A DNA stretch of 64,000 nucleotides from Dromaius novaehollandiae (lineage: Eukaryota > Chordata > Aves > Casuariiformes > Dromaiidae). Both the position numbers and the translations under genes were made by a program. Positions 35,769 to 50,006 of the stretch are shown one piece after another. The stretch is from the NCBI RefSeq assembly GCF_036370855.1, contig NC_088117.1, forward strand, positions 9,176,001-9,240,000. Reading direction: 5' to 3'. Every line of letters starts with the position of its first letter. Positions within the stretch are counted from its first letter, which is position 1. The notes under the pieces were generated by a model. The model had not been told where the DNA came from. It made no database searches and saw only the letters and a list, made by a program, of their open reading frames with translations.

Positions 35769-38348
35769 CTACAGTAGGGAAAAAAAAAGTTATATATTAC
35801 CATATATGATTTCCAAGAGAACAGCTATTCAGATTAAGACAGTAGGCAAACAGATCCACCTTACTTCTCAGTTCTGCTCTGACCCATTACCTTACCTGTT
35901 GCAATCCAAGAAAGGGATGCAATGATTGCAAGACTTCCTTTGCAATAAAGAATGAACACAGTTCATCATGGTTTCGATAAAAATTACATATACAAGACCT
36001 GTTGAATCAGTGTGTTCTCTTCAAAAACAGCAAAATCTTCATTTGTATGAGGCTGTGCTGATCTATGCAAATATTCATCAGCTTCAGTCTGTCTCTAAAA
36101 CAAGGGCATTTCTACTAAGTTTATGCTTGTCTTGTGTCTGAATAAGTGATTCAGTTACAAATGACACAAAGAACATTTAGCTGAATTAAACCAAAGCACT
36201 GGTCTACTGGGGCTAAACAAAACATCCCTTAGGAAACTTCATTTACATTTCCAGATGAATATCATGCTAACAGAGATTTAAGGCTGCAGATAACTGTGCA
36301 CATCCATGACTTAAATGCATGTTCAACGATATATGAAATAGAAACCAAACAAAACTGAAGTAAATTTTATTAACCACAGAAACCAGGAGGTAAGCCTGCC
36401 CTTGTTAGACACCCAAATGACTTGCATGTTAAACAACTTCAATTGACATGCGAGTGCTCTTTTAACCCAACCTTGTGGAGTATCTTGCACTCTGTCAAGG
36501 AAAAGAAGCAGAAAAAAAGAGGAATTTCCTTCCATCAATCCATAGCTTGCGAATTACTTTTTGCCTGCAGATCCCGCTATATGCAACCATTTGATAGGCT
36601 GCAGGAAAGGTGTTTGCTACAACATTAACCTCTGGAATCTTAATCTTCAGGAAATAAAAACAATTTTTGAGTGAATTAATGAAGCAGGTATAGCTCTTCT
36701 AGTGCTTGATAATATGATGTGACACATGCTTTCCCACAATGGAGACACTAATCCACATCTCTCCTCTGCGTTCAGCCTCTTGGAAGAATATAAAACACAA
36801 AATATTAAACTGTGTTAAATTTGATTGAAATTGGATAAGTGGTTCAAAAATTAGAGGCAAAAAGTGCAACTGCATAAACCTAATACACCCAGATTAAAGA
36901 TTTTATTTATTTTAACCTTCATGATGAGGGGACAAATCTTTGTAGAGCGGCAACCTAAAACCCCTTGAAAAACTGTGCACATGAATAGTACCACTAAGAT
37001 AACGGCATAGGAAACGAGCACATCCATTCATTACTGCTGCGTTGGTTCTAAAGGGCACAAACTCTTTGGATCACACAGCATACTCCCTTTCCAGTTGCAA
37101 ACACACTTTTTATCATTAAGAAATAAACACATCTAATGGTTTCAGCTTTCTCTAAGAAATCTGTGCTTAAATGCACATGTAAATCCCACATTTGTACTTT
37201 TTTATCATTCCATTAATGATATTACACCTGCATGCTCTATACTTCAGTTTAAAAATTGAAATAGGTAACACTAACCAAACGGAGTGTAAATCTCAGACTA
37301 AACAGGGCATGGTATATTGAATACATTCTGCTAAGTTTACACTCTGAAAGTAATTGATTTAAAAGAAGAAGTTGGGTTTATCTCCTTTATTATAAAGTTA
37401 AGCTAATTATCTTAATTCTGACTTACGGTAGTGCCCATAAGCGCCAGTTGAAATTGCACGTCTTCTAAAAGGCACAAAGGTTACAGTCGGAAACAAAGCA
37501 AGTCACACAAAGTGAGTAAAACACACTAGAGGAGGATGAAGGAGCAGAAAGGGAAGGATGCTGAACCCAAGTAATTAATTCGCATGGTTAAAAAGGTTCA
37601 CAATGCTAATGGCATTGTGTCATTCTTTTGGGAGCAATACCTTTAAGTGGCCCATTTTTCTGAATACTAGTACAAGAAGAGACTGTTGAGTCCCCAAACC
37701 TCAGGTTTAACAGGAGGTAATGTTAATTATTTTAAAAATCTCTTCAGGATGGATGTGTCATGACTTAGGAGGCTGACCTTGCCGTGAGACAAAAGGCAGC
37801 TGATGTCTCAAAGCCTTTTCCAGGTTAGATGAAGACAAAAGTACCCTAAGGCATGTAACTACAAACCTTTTTACACTACTGGCTCTTGAGGTGGGCTCAA
37901 AAACCTGCTTGAACACCAGCAATAGCCATATTGTAGGCATCCGCAAGCAGCAGTTCAGCCTAGTATCAGACTCGAGCTTGGCTAATAGCGTTATATACCT
38001 GTGCCTGCAGGGAAGGAAGCGTCGTACTTCCGTATTAGAGGAGTCTACATTTGAAAATAAAAAATGAATACAGAATTTATTTTAACTATTTGCATGTAAT
38101 TTAAGACTCTGTTTGACGACAGATGGAGTTGCTATAATTGGAATGTATATATGGTTTTGCTAATCTCTAGCGATCTATCCAAGCACATGATCCTCTCTGT
38201 TTAGATGCAAGATCATAACAAAAAAAACCCCATTTCAGATACTATATTAAAATGAGTCCAACAGGTTCTGATTGTTCATTAGTTGGCATGAAGATTGAAA
38301 AGCCGAAAAAGTAATGAGTGTTTTTACAGACAAGATGTTATCCAAGTT

Positions 38349-38369
38349 AAAAAAAAAAAAAAAAAAAAA
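38349..38369. repeat. A21 run
   Basis: Twenty-one A followed by an A/C-rich stretch to about 38405. Simple sequence. Confidence 0.9.
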
Positions 38370-39660
38370 CAATCAAAAAAACCCCCCAAAACACCAAAAA
38401 TCCCCAAACCACATGCAGACATCCTAAATGACTGCCCACCTTTCCCCCTGAAACAGAGGATTAAGGCAGAGGCAGATTAAAGAATGCATTGTTACAGGTC
38501 TATTATTCTTCAACTTTTCACTTTCAATCAAGACACACATTTGTAACTAAAAAACTGCTGAAAGCACAATTTCAGGGCATCCTCTGCATGTGAATTAAAC
38601 TGGGGCTTTTTTTTCCCAGTGCCCCACTCTCCCCACCCACCCCCAGCATAAGTAACAAGAGGCGATTTTCTGAAGGTCGTCTGAACGATTTCAAAGGCGA
38701 TAACAAATCAGAATGTTCCCTGCATCTAATATCAAACAGGTCCGGTGCCAACACTTATTAGAGAAATCGGATTCAACCCCCCCCTTCACCCAAACACACA
38801 CACATCCAGCTTTGAAGTGGAAAGAATGCAGGGATCAGAAATTACCCGAGAGACAGCTCTGGCTGTCTTTGAAGCTTTCCTTTGATACTACTATATCTTT
38901 TCCTCTCTTACGCTAGGAGGCTAAAAGCTGCCTTTTCTTATTGATATGGGGTAATTAATGAAGCTATAGCATTAACATAACCCAAGTTCCTTAACACGAT
39001 AATTCAACAGAGACACTTCTGTTTCTTTAGTTAAGTCTAACGGATGCAAAAATAGCAATGTGGCTAGGTAGTGATGTTAAGTACCCAGTACAAGAACATC
39101 GTGTCATGGTGGTTCTTGGCTTCTGTATGCAGCAAGAAGCAGGATATTATTGTGCCGAATAAAACCCAATACAGTTTTATTTTTATTGGCAGACTAGGGC
39201 TACTAATGGTTCAGCTCGTGCTAAGCGTGCCCTGCAGGAGTGAGCTCCGCAGCTTCATTTATTCAGGAATCAGGACAACATGAGTAATTAATTACTATCC
39301 ATGGTTAGATTCCAGTGTAGAAGGAGTATGTCAAAGTTTTGAAATTAAGGGTGGCACAGTGCCATCACTACAGCTACAGGACTCATTAAAATGCATCAGC
39401 CTGTGGTGGATGCAGTGGGTTCGTACAGTAAGCAAGAGAGACTGCAGAACAATCAGAATAGAGAGCCGACTACATGACAGAGGCTGCCAGATTTCACCTT
39501 TTGTTTTTGCAAAGTGACACCAAAAATGTGCAAGTTATGCAGCTGGCAACCTGGCAAAGACATAATCTGTAGGGTTTGTGAATAATTCACAAGAGAAGTA
39601 CATGAAGCTCTTAGGACATGCACTGGTCCTTTGTCCGTTTGACAAAAACACCTAAACACC

Positions 39661-39680
39661 TAATAAATAAATAAATAAAA
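39661..39680. repeat. (AATA)n microsatellite
   Basis: About four to five tandem AATA units. Confidence 0.85.
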
Positions 39681-42600
39681 AGATAAACTCCCCAAAGGTA
39701 GTGTCTTATTTTACCTACTAAAGGTAGCTAAAGCTACCTACTAGCTTAAGATGGCCTTTTGATTTTTTTTCCCACCTTCACTTTGAAGGTTTTTAAATAC
39801 CTATGGAGTAACCAGTTTAGCTAGGCTCCGATACAGGAGAAACTGGGTGAAGCTCTTTCACATAATCACACCAACATACTTCAACAGCAACCTGGATAAC
39901 GCAGTGCCGCTTTTCTTGTATATCCGCTGGCTGTCCCTGGCTATGCCACCATGCACAGTTCCACAACCACCACGAGAGACCGCCAAATTTGCTGTACCTC
40001 TAGACCTGCCTGACAAACGGACCTGGGGACTACCAACACCTACGCTGCTCTTTTTGCACTCATCTCTTTCCTTTTGCTTTCCAGAAATAAAAAAAATTGA
40101 TAAAAGTTGTACTTTCAGAGATAAATAGCCACTTTCTGATGCACATGCAAATCGCTGGCCTCTTTTGTGCTTCACAGTCCACTTGTCGCTTATTGTCTGC
40201 GTGTTCATACAGTCTCCCAGTGATGATCCTTTCTCCTTCTGCAAAATATTTAAGGAACTGATTTTATCCATGTTGCCTCACCTGCCCAAATTTGGTCTAT
40301 ACTGAGAAAGCCCCTCAGTGAATCTCAGTTTTACTGCTTAATGGACCTTCTGCATTGTGTACTTAGGAGGATTACACAAATGATCTTTATCCTGCTATTT
40401 AAGTGTAAAGCAGCGTGATGATGCTATGACTTATTCCAGTGTCCCTTCAACACGGCTTACAGTAAAAACAGGGGCTTCAGAACTGCCATATCGTATGAAG
40501 CCACCTAGTTAATCTCATCTCTGCTGCCTGCAAATATTAAATGGTTCCTAGGAATATATTAGCAAATCAAAACAGCACTTACTGAATAAACTGCTCAACG
40601 GAAAAATTATCATCACCTTCTGTGAACCTAAGGATTCTCCACATTTTTTCTTATTTAATATAGAAGATCCTCTCCTTTTCCCTACTCTTCTGTCTCTCTT
40701 CAAAGATGCTACTGCTTTTTTTCCCCCTCCGACTAGAAATTGAGGCACTAGAGCAGCACGGCGAAGCCTCACTGGAGCACTTTCCCAGCAGCATCTGTTG
40801 CGACAGAGAAGGAATTGGATTGGACCATGTTTGCAATTCACTGTAATCGCTCATTCCCAGCAGGCACAATGAGTAAAGCGATTCATTGCAAGAGCACAAT
40901 CTTATTCTTATCCTCCAATTACCAGAGTAGTTAATTAGTGAAAAAGAGGGAGCCCACTGTTTGTCAATATGTGCTCCAGTTGGCAAAACTAGCAAGCTAC
41001 ACATTTACTCAATCTTCCAAGCCAAATTTACTCATGATTTAAGTGGCTGCAACTCCAATTCTACTTAAGTCCTATTTATATCTAAAATGCAGACCTTCAG
41101 GTTTGCTAGAGCCCTGGGATGGCCCAACGATATAGCAAAATGCCATGTATGTGACTCCGGTTCATTCAGCCTCTTGGGAGTAGTCACGTAGCCTAACTTT
41201 GGACAGAAAGCTGATCGGTAGAAAATAGGGATTCCCCTGCAGATTGGTTTAGAGCAGGAAAATAAGCGAAATGGTAGCAGCAATGCTTGGGAGAAGCTAA
41301 GTGCTCCCCACTGACCGCAGGCAAAGGCTAATGCTCCATGCCCAAAGCCAGCCTTTGGGAGCACTGCTCTCCCCCTCGCAGTGAACGGTGACAGGGAAAG
41401 GGTGGGCAGCTCTCCAGGGAGTTAACCTGGAGCTAACCACAAGCCCAAAACCAGATGCCCAGTTTCACAGAGGAACTCATCTGGGCAGCTTTTCAGCAAA
41501 TACGGTATTATTACTCTTCAAGGGAGCTTCAAAGGGAACTGGATGCATCAGACAAAATCAGCACACCCAAATGAAACGCGACACAGGAACCCATCAAGCT
41601 CTGTCAACGCTCTTCAGACAGAACATCATTTCAGTTTCGAGCAGAACTCGGGGTGAAGAGGGGCTGCTGCTCTGAGCCTGTAATTACATGCGGACATACA
41701 GGGAGCAGCGGTTTCTGCTGCAAAGCGGTATTTAAGCCTGCATACTTGAATAAGGCAGATCAAAATTGGGCAATTGTTACTTAACTACTTCCTAGGTCAA
41801 TCCCCGCCCTCCAAGGGAGAATATGTCACCGGGGAAATAGAGCTGTGCTATATTCTTCAGCAGATCAGCTCCTGGCCTTTTCCAGGGGAGAGCAGTTCAG
41901 ACTCGGAGCTGCTGAACTCTGGGTCAGTACATAACGTGCTACTGTGTGCTAAAACACAGTTATCACTTTTGAAAGGAAAGAAAGTCTCACCTCATTATAA
42001 CATGGCCTATGGGTGCCAAGTACTCATCTTGATATAATGAACTTTGTATTTTAATAGGCTTCATAATCAGAGGAGAAAGCTCCAGAGAGAAAATGTGAAA
42101 GATGGAGGTATTTAATACTGTTACTGGCAGAGGAGAGTCCTGGTGGATGTCTCAGTAAGAGAGACCATTCCCCCAGAAAAGGGAAACACACGGAGCTGCA
42201 GGCCGTCAGGTCCCATTAACATCTTCTGAGGCGCTAAACAGAGCCATATGGAGTGTGTGCAGTCAACAGAAATTTGAGGGTTCAAGCAGGGTGAATTGTT
42301 CATAAAACGCATCACTTGTGGAAACAGGTAACACTTGCTTTAATAGCTCCTGCTCAAGACGTGCTGTTACTGACAAGCAAATTATTGAGGACTACCTACC
42401 AACGATTCTCACAGCTGAGCTTATCAACTTGAGCATAAAACTAGCCCAAGATTTCCCAGCGGCTCCCGGAAAAGAGAATCTGAACCCTGGGATAGTGCTG
42501 TGCTAGTACACTAAAAAAAAAGTTTCCTCAGTAGACACTATTAACGAGGCAACTGAGGTCTAAGGTGATAAATTAGAAATTCAAGCGAGGGCATCAGAGC

Positions 42601-42799
42601 TTAGAAAGAAGTCAGACATTAGGGTATGAAAAATCCAAGCAAAGCATGATAAATTTAAACCTGAGCACTTTGCAAAGTGTCCACAAAAAGTCTTTTGACA
42701 GTTTTATGTTACTAGCATACTTGTGATGGGATTCCTGTTCTCTCCAATTTAAATACCAGGTAAAAAAAGTTTAACACTATCGGATATATGATAACCTAC

Positions 42800-42907
42800 C
42801 TTGCCATCTTCAGTATAGACATTTTCATTGTATCCTTTTACTATCGTCCGGTCAATGAAGAGACTCCGCATCACCACTATCACTTTTAACACTTTTCCTA
42901 AGGTAAC
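42800..42907 (-). CDS. MED27: MED27 exon 5
   Basis: Encodes 36 residues, VTLGKVLKVIVVMRSLFIDR through to NVYTEDGK, a highly characteristic block of MED27 and the first clue to the gene's identity. The acceptor is TTGGCAG|GTT (AG at 42908-42909) and the donor is GTAGGT (42794-42799). It is phase 0 at both ends (108 bases), so it can be skipped in frame. The 61-residue open frame that contains it runs past both splice sites and is not the protein. Confidence 0.98.
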
Positions 42908-45900
42908 CTGCCAAGAGCAAGAGGACAAAAGCAAGCTGAAGGAGAGCTGATGTCTGAATTCACAAGGTCACTGAGTTAACAGCTGCAGCTGACGGGCATT
43001 TCAGTTTTCAATATTTTAAAGACAAACCAAAATAAAGATCTGAAATGTTATATGCACAATATGAGGATGAGAAAAACTAAGAAGTACAGAATAAACAAAT
43101 AGCATCATTCATTTGCAACTAAAAATGTATGAATTCACAAAATTCCCCTGTGTAGATATGACACTGCCAAGCAACTGTCTCAATTTTATTAACAACACAA
43201 CTCAATAACTCCACTTAGAAAAAAATTCATTTGAAAGAAGAATCAGACTCTTCTAATGCTATCCTTTAAAAGGATGCCACAAGTTTAACGTAAAACATTT
43301 TAGCTCCAATAAAAATGTAAAGTTACTTACAAAGAAACAGAGAAAACGGAAAAAAGTTACAGCTACAAAAGTAAAAATATTACATTTTCAAAGGTTTAAT
43401 ACTCTCCTCTAAAAGTGGAAAAGTGTAAAGAATAAAACTAGTATCACAGAAAATATGTATGGTCTGACAGAGTATAAAGACAGAAACAAGCCTAAATTAT
43501 ATAATTGACAAAATACAATAATGAAAATATTTTAATCTGAAATCAATTTACATTTCAAAGATGAATTCATACTTCAATATTGTTGAGATGTGTCTAACGA
43601 GGATTTTTGTCTTTGTGCTTTGTGACACAAACATTACAGAGTTTTCCCTCGCACACAAAAGCATAAAATTGAGAGCGGACAGAAACAGTTAGTTTGTTTA
43701 AATCCGTTTCCCGACCCGCAGAGGCCTGCTTGCTACCATCTGTGCCCCAGCGCTGAAGCGTCAGGACCCTTTTCCCCAGTAGGAAGAGGGCAAACCGCGC
43801 ACAAAACCTCCATTTCAAAGCCGATGCAGGGACTCTGCTGGAGCAGGGTTAATACAGGACTTTGTTGAACAGTTACTCAAACTGCCGTAAACACTGGTTT
43901 TCCACCTTGAAGACCTATATAGCAGCACACAGAGTTACAAATCCTAAAAGGAACTGATGACAACTTGATACAGGAGATGGAGAAAGCAATGCTAGGGCAG
44001 AAGAGTCGAAGCAGCAGAGAAGAACAAGGTGACAGAGGTAGAGAGGAAAGGATGAGAAGGGAAAACAGAGTCACTGACAGACTGCAGGAAGACACGCTGT
44101 AGGCACAATTTCACAAGAAAGAGCTTGAGGAAAAAGGTCTGGGGGGGTTGGTAATTTTTTTAAAGAAAAAAACATTACAGGCTGAAGTACTTGTGGATAA
44201 CTGGTATCAAGGCCTGAGCTATGCACACCATGAATACGTTTTTGTGATTCCTGCCTTCCTACAACAGATGGGGATTTCTTGAACATGTATGGAGCTGCCT
44301 AGTGCTCTCAGATAACAGCATCACGATATCAGGTGCTATGAATTTGGGTCTAACCAAAGCACTTGCTGAGATATTCTGTTATAAGACATAGTCAGTCTGA
44401 GAGTAGGAGAGACTGCAGTGGGAACGTGTGTTACAGGTTTGTTATCCAAAACTGTATCAGCCAGCAGAAATCTTAAAGAATAAACCTGGATTTTTTCATT
44501 TGATCTTGGACTTGAGGGTGTGTGGTGGTGGGGAAATGGGGGACTCGATATAAGAGGATGAAAGGCCACCAGATAACTGCACAGAGGGAAGCACTGAGCA
44601 AGGAACCTGGGCTCATGCTACTTCTGAACACTGGCACTGCTAACAAGCAAGTCGAGAAGGGAGGTCCACCAAGACAGGGACAACCGTTCAGCAAGGAATG
44701 CCTGCAGCACCTAATGCTGCGCCAGCGACGAGCTGCCTGCTCAGAAACTGCGGGCTCCCAGGACACTAAAGGACACCAGAGATATCACATATTAGCAAAA
44801 CATATCCAGAAGTTAGTAATTTCCACACACATTAGGAGGGGATGGGAGACCACCTTGCTTTAAATGTGTCCAGGGGACATGCTGTTCTTTGGGATTTAAA
44901 GCATGAAGGTTTGAACCCCAAGCAGAAATGGTGTTAAGTCAATGAGATGATGCTTAGTCCCAGGACACTTACGTGAAGCCTGCAGACCAAATGCCCTGTC
45001 ATGAGGCTTAATTTTGCCTGCTGGGGGTTTTGGGGCAAAATGATGACACTTGCCTACATTAAATTTCATATACACCAGTGTACTTTGAGAAAGGTTAATG
45101 TAAAATTCTTATACAGGTTGATCATAGGTTTTGAAATGCAAAATTTTAAAAAGGACATCTAAGTAAAATTATGGGCATATCTGAAATCATCTCCATGCAC
45201 AGAAACAATCTAAAACTCATTTTTTACCTTAAGTGCAGAAAAATAAAGAAAGTACAACATAATGATTATGTATATACACTGACAGACATTCTGATCATGA
45301 TTGCTTCATTACTCTTGGGCCACTTCAGCCACTTCACCTGAAGAGCAGCTTGGCAAAAAGCAGGATATAACAATACCTTTCAAGGCTTCTATTCAAGATG
45401 AGGCTGAGGGACCAATACAAACAACAGAGCAGAATAAAAGCAATGAATGGTGCAGAGACTGCAGTGGTTAATGCAGAGATCCTGTTTTTCTATCTCAAAG
45501 CAAGATTCAATACAAAACTAAAAGACAGCAAATGAAAAAGTGGTAATAGAAAACACACTTGTGAAGTAGCAGTACCCTGCAGAACGCACAGCAGCAGAGA
45601 ACAAAGACACGAGCACCTTCCATTTTACCAAGTTAAAGATACCAAGTCATTACCCAGACACATCTGATCCACGATGCTGATCATCCACTGGAATCAGAAA
45701 AACAGTGTCTGGCTGCATAATTAGCTAACCACTATGAAAAAAAAATTTAGTGTTAATGTTTTATTTATTTTTCTACCTTAGTGAGACTGGCAGTATGATA
45801 AGATATTGCCTACGGAGAGACCTGGCTCTTAGAACCTCACACTGGGCATCCACCATACACAGTAAAATTAAAAAGAAAAAAGAGAGTTCTAAACAAAAAA

Positions 45901-45960
45901 GTAAAAAAATAATCTTCTTAATGAAGAGTGCAAAGACTGCCCTACAAACATGCAGATCTA

Positions 45961-46000
45961 GCATTATATATAATATTTTATATAATATATATAATATCTC
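45961..46000. repeat. AT-rich self-complementary tract
   Basis: Forty bases made almost only of TATAATAT-type sequence that can fold on itself. Confidence 0.8.
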
Positions 46001-46548
46001 AGTTCCCTTTACATGCTTTTGTGGATGCTCACTTCTTTCCTCCTCCCCTTACGTTTTGCATTCATCATATCTCACATTGTCAGCAGGCAGAAAAAAATTG
46101 GATGAAGTTGATCCGAAGGCTGTGTGGGATGCTCCTGAAATTGCTCAGAGTGAATAGTGGGACATAACATGCTGAAAAATCCAGTGTTTGGCACTCCAGC
46201 TTACTTGCATATCCCTACTGCTGGCCTCAACCTGCCCCCGCCAGCCCCCAAGATTTACCTGCACAAATCCTTGCAAAATGCTTCTGCGTTAGCCCATTGC
46301 CTTTTTCCAGGTCATTTGTTTTCACATCCTTCCAGTGATTCACTCCTCACTTTCAAAATCTGTCACAGCCACCCTGATCCCAGCTCTCATCCATCACGCC
46401 GTACGGAAAGGGCAGCGTCTGCAGATGGAGCCAGGATGCTAGCCTCCATCACCCCCTTGTTCGAATGTCAAACAAGCACCGCTCGCCTCCTTCCCCCTGC
46501 ACCCCACATTCAGAAGGAGCTCTGTAAAAGCATCCTTAGACATATACG

Positions 46549-46670
46549 TAGATTTTAAGCTCCCTGAGGAAGGCGCTATCGTTGCAATCTCTACTAACAC
46601 AAGGTCTTGTGCAATGGGGTCCCGCTCTGTGAGTTGGGGTACTCACGCATCACGATACTACAGAATATGT
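46549..46670 (+). repeat. Ancient CR1/L3-like LINE 3' fragment
   Basis: Reads TAGATTTTAAGCTCCCTGAG, then after about 40 bases GTGCAATGGGGTCCCGCTCT and GTTGGGGTACTCACG. The order matches a widespread reptile/bird repeat (TAGATTGTAAGCTCCTTGAG ... GCACAATGGGGTCCTG ... TTGGGGC) that I associate with CR1/L3-type elements. The family name is from memory and the copy is diverged. Confidence 0.5.
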
Positions 46671-49027
46671 CACAACTTCAACCCTGTCAGGGCTGGGTTG
46701 TGTCAATTAGCTTTTTATTTACAGCAGTCTGGTACTGAAATAGAAAACTTTCCTGTTTCATGCCACTATTGTCTTGACATGGGATTCCTGCAGATTTTTC
46801 TGTGGCTGGAAGAAAAATCAGAACTTTCAGATGATTTGTTCTAGGACCGTATCAGAAGGCATATTAAGAATGGTACACATTAATTAAGTCTGACAGAAAC
46901 AGAAATTTTGTAAAAGTAAGCGTAACTCAAATTATAGTTCATCATTCTAACAGCATTGAAAGAATGAGGCTAGTAGTACAAAGAATGAACAACAGCCTGT
47001 CACCAGGCTGGAGGATGCCGCTACATTTGGAAGCCAAAAGCGTGTTTCCACAGCTCTTTACAGGGTAAAGCATGTTCAGTATTGTATACAATATATGGAC
47101 ACTTTTTATTTTTTCCTCTAATAATCAAGACTCATGACGGTTTTCAGGACTTAATGGTTTTGTGTCCATCTCAGCTGTATTTTACACATTCTGTTTTCCA
47201 GCAAACAATTTTCTTGCAACGCCTGCTCAACTTAGCTAACGAGTCAATGTTCGGGAAAGATCTATGTATGGAATATAATTTACACCTTTAGTCATATAAT
47301 GTGTCCCTACAGATCACCTGAAAGAAGGTAATAAAATACTAAAGGCTCTGATATTAAAAAAAGAAGAAAAAAAAAGTAATTCGATAGTTGCGCTCTGGAC
47401 TCGAGTACGGCTGGTCTCTCCTTCTGGAGGTCAATGCTGATCTGGATGGTCCCTTTTTAAAGGGCAATAAAATGCCCCTAGATCTCCACAGATAACAATT
47501 GCAAGAAACTTCTTCCATTATACAGAAAAGATACCTCTTAGTTGTTACAAAAAGGCAACAATTCCCGTCCTAAGCCAACTTTTCCCATTAAATTGCAACT
47601 TCTTCTGTCGATACCCTGTTAAGACAGCACTTGGCTTTTTAATATTTTGCCTGTAGGATATATGCCAACTTGTCCTTGATGTAGAAAATTTTAATTCAAA
47701 TCAATACATGTACAAGGTCACTTTAAAATTCAATTAATATGAATGAAAAAATATGCCCCACAGTTCTGTGAGCTGAAAATGGAACAGTTGCAAGTAAAAT
47801 ACTTATGTAGCTGCTGTTTTGGTCTGTGTAATAACAATGCACTTCTAACTCGCTTTTTTCACATATACTAAATTCAGACAGTTAAGTTATTCATAATGCC
47901 CCTGCTTCCTAAAACGGCAAGCTCCAGAAGAACGTACGACAGGCAGCTGATTGAAATCTGCAATATTATGCAACTTTTCTGACAAAAATATATAAAATAA
48001 AAATCTTCTTGAAATATCCCAGTTTTAAAAATATTTTGTCTACCACCAAGATAACTCTCAAAGAGCATATGACAACCACCGTATGCCAAGAATGGGGGAT
48101 GGGGAAACTCAGAATAACCAGTGAAAATGGTTCAGATAACTTCTTATGAGACTGCTATAAAAAGTTCTCGCTTAGTGATCAGGAAAGAAATAAGTACTTC
48201 TCCAAATAAGTTAATAGCAGGGTCAAAATTAATTTACAAAATGAAAAGGATCAACATTTATTTACATAGCCAGACTTCCGCCTGGAGGAAATAGCTTGAA
48301 AGCCCCCTCTTCAACCTTCCCTCTTCACTGAAATTGATGCCAAATGAAAAGCCTTTTTACAGACAATTAAAAAAATGCATTAATAAACATTCTTTCTTCA
48401 GATTTAAAGTTGGGTATTAAGAGAGAGCGGTGCCAATGCCAAGCTCCACCACTTCGCGGAAAAATTCCCAAAGCTCCAGATTTCCTTGCAGCATCCCAGG
48501 GAATTTGCTGCTGATTTGAACTGCAGATGCTCTGCAATGCAGAGCTAAAAGAAAGAAAACATTATTTTCAGTTAACATGGGTACCTCCCTGATAGCATCA
48601 CTAGGAGGACAAGTTTGTATGTGTGTTTTTTATTCACCTTAGGAAACAATAAGGTAACACTGAATCAGAGACGTAACCAAGCTGTGCATATTTCCAGCAA
48701 AAGGCCAGGCACCTGCTCCTTTCTGTATAGCCAGCTCTGATCTTTTCCTCCCACTTGGATACTATCTAATAAGTAGAATGGCTAGAAATCATATTTATAT
48801 GTACTGAAAATAAGATTTTGTAGAACAACAAATGACCCCCCGCTCCTGCCCAAACCTGACTTTCAACTAGTTATTTTTCTTCCGTCTCATCTGCTGCTGG
48901 TATGAATGCTGCACTTTCCCTCACATGCTCATTATTCTTTAATGATGCCTATTTGTAAATAGCAAGATAAAATGCAATTAAGCCATTAGACTCTAAATAA
49001 ACAAACATACTAATTAGGTTCTTTAAA

Positions 49028-49030
<3 letters not shown>

Positions 49031-49063
<33 letters not shown>
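49031..49063. repeat. T33 run
   Basis: Thirty-three consecutive T, the longest homopolymer in the window. It reads as A33 on the gene's sense strand. Confidence 0.95.
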
Positions 49064-49067
<4 letters not shown>

Positions 49068-49983
49068 ATAGGGGCTGGAATTTACCTTTCATTAATCTAA
49101 CCTAATTGCAATAGTGCATGTTAAAAAGTCAACATAAATTAAGGATCTTAAATGATTTTGCCATATTAACGATGAGCTGGTGATCATCTTCCTTGGTAAT
49201 ATGGCATATTCTCTTAATAACGTGAGCAAACTGGCACACAATATTGCTAAAATGGCAAGCGGGCCAGTCACGTTTATGGGATAAATATCCGAGTCCAATG
49301 CTGCTACTGATAACCAAATGGATTCCGATTTTTTTTTTCCATTCTGAATTATAGCACACCAGTAATTTTTACAGGGATGAAAAGAATGCCTGTTTTCTCA
49401 GAGAGTAAGTCTACTGGCGTATCAAGATAGATCTGTGAACCCTTCTGACAGCAAACCCAGGCAGTAATGCCCATGGAGGGGGCAAAGCTGAGGGAATTTA
49501 TCTCTGATCTTTCTGCACTCTTCTCTACTCTTGTTCACTTTCCCATCAAGAGATTCTTCCTCATCTTCCTCATTCTTATTCCAGAAAAGCAGAAAATAAC
49601 TTACACTTTACTTGCCACCCCGCGCTCATTTACTTTGTTGATTCAAGAAATTCTTCCCTGCCTCCACATATCTGACCTTAAGTGTTGGCTTAATGCTTTT
49701 TAAATGCTGGCTCTCAATTTTAAGAAACTAACCTTGACCCCACAGCAGTCACAACAGTCTCAACATGAATTCAGAAGCGGTTCCTCACACCCCAATTTAC
49801 TCAGGAGATCCTTATACATCCCAGTAGCTCAGTTAAACATCAGTCTTGGCTAATATCTCCAAGATAGTAAATCTCCAAATGAATATTCCTCATATGTGCC
49901 TAAAATTAAGCACTAAACCACCAAAGGTGATCATCAAATCTATATGCCTACCATAAAGCTGCCTACATTCATGCAGTGCTTAC

Positions 49984-50006
49984 CGTGGGAACGGTCAGTT
50001 CCCACA
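49984..50006. promoter_or_regulatory. Inverted pair of RBPJ (CSL) type motifs
   Basis: CGTGGGAA (49984-49991) and TTCCCACA (49999-50006) face each other within a perfect 8-bp inverted repeat (GTGGGAAC, five bases, GTTCCCAC). YGTGGGAA is the consensus of the Notch effector RBPJ. The 7-bp gap is shorter than the roughly 15-19 bp of known sequence-paired sites, so joint binding is doubtful. Confidence 0.35.

Larger units (their letters stand above)
35769..42799 (-). other. MED27: MED27 intron 5
   Basis: AT-rich, 7.0 kb. It holds an A21 run (38349-38369) and an (AATA)n microsatellite (39661-39680). No exon or classified interspersed repeat is recognised. Confidence 0.85.
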
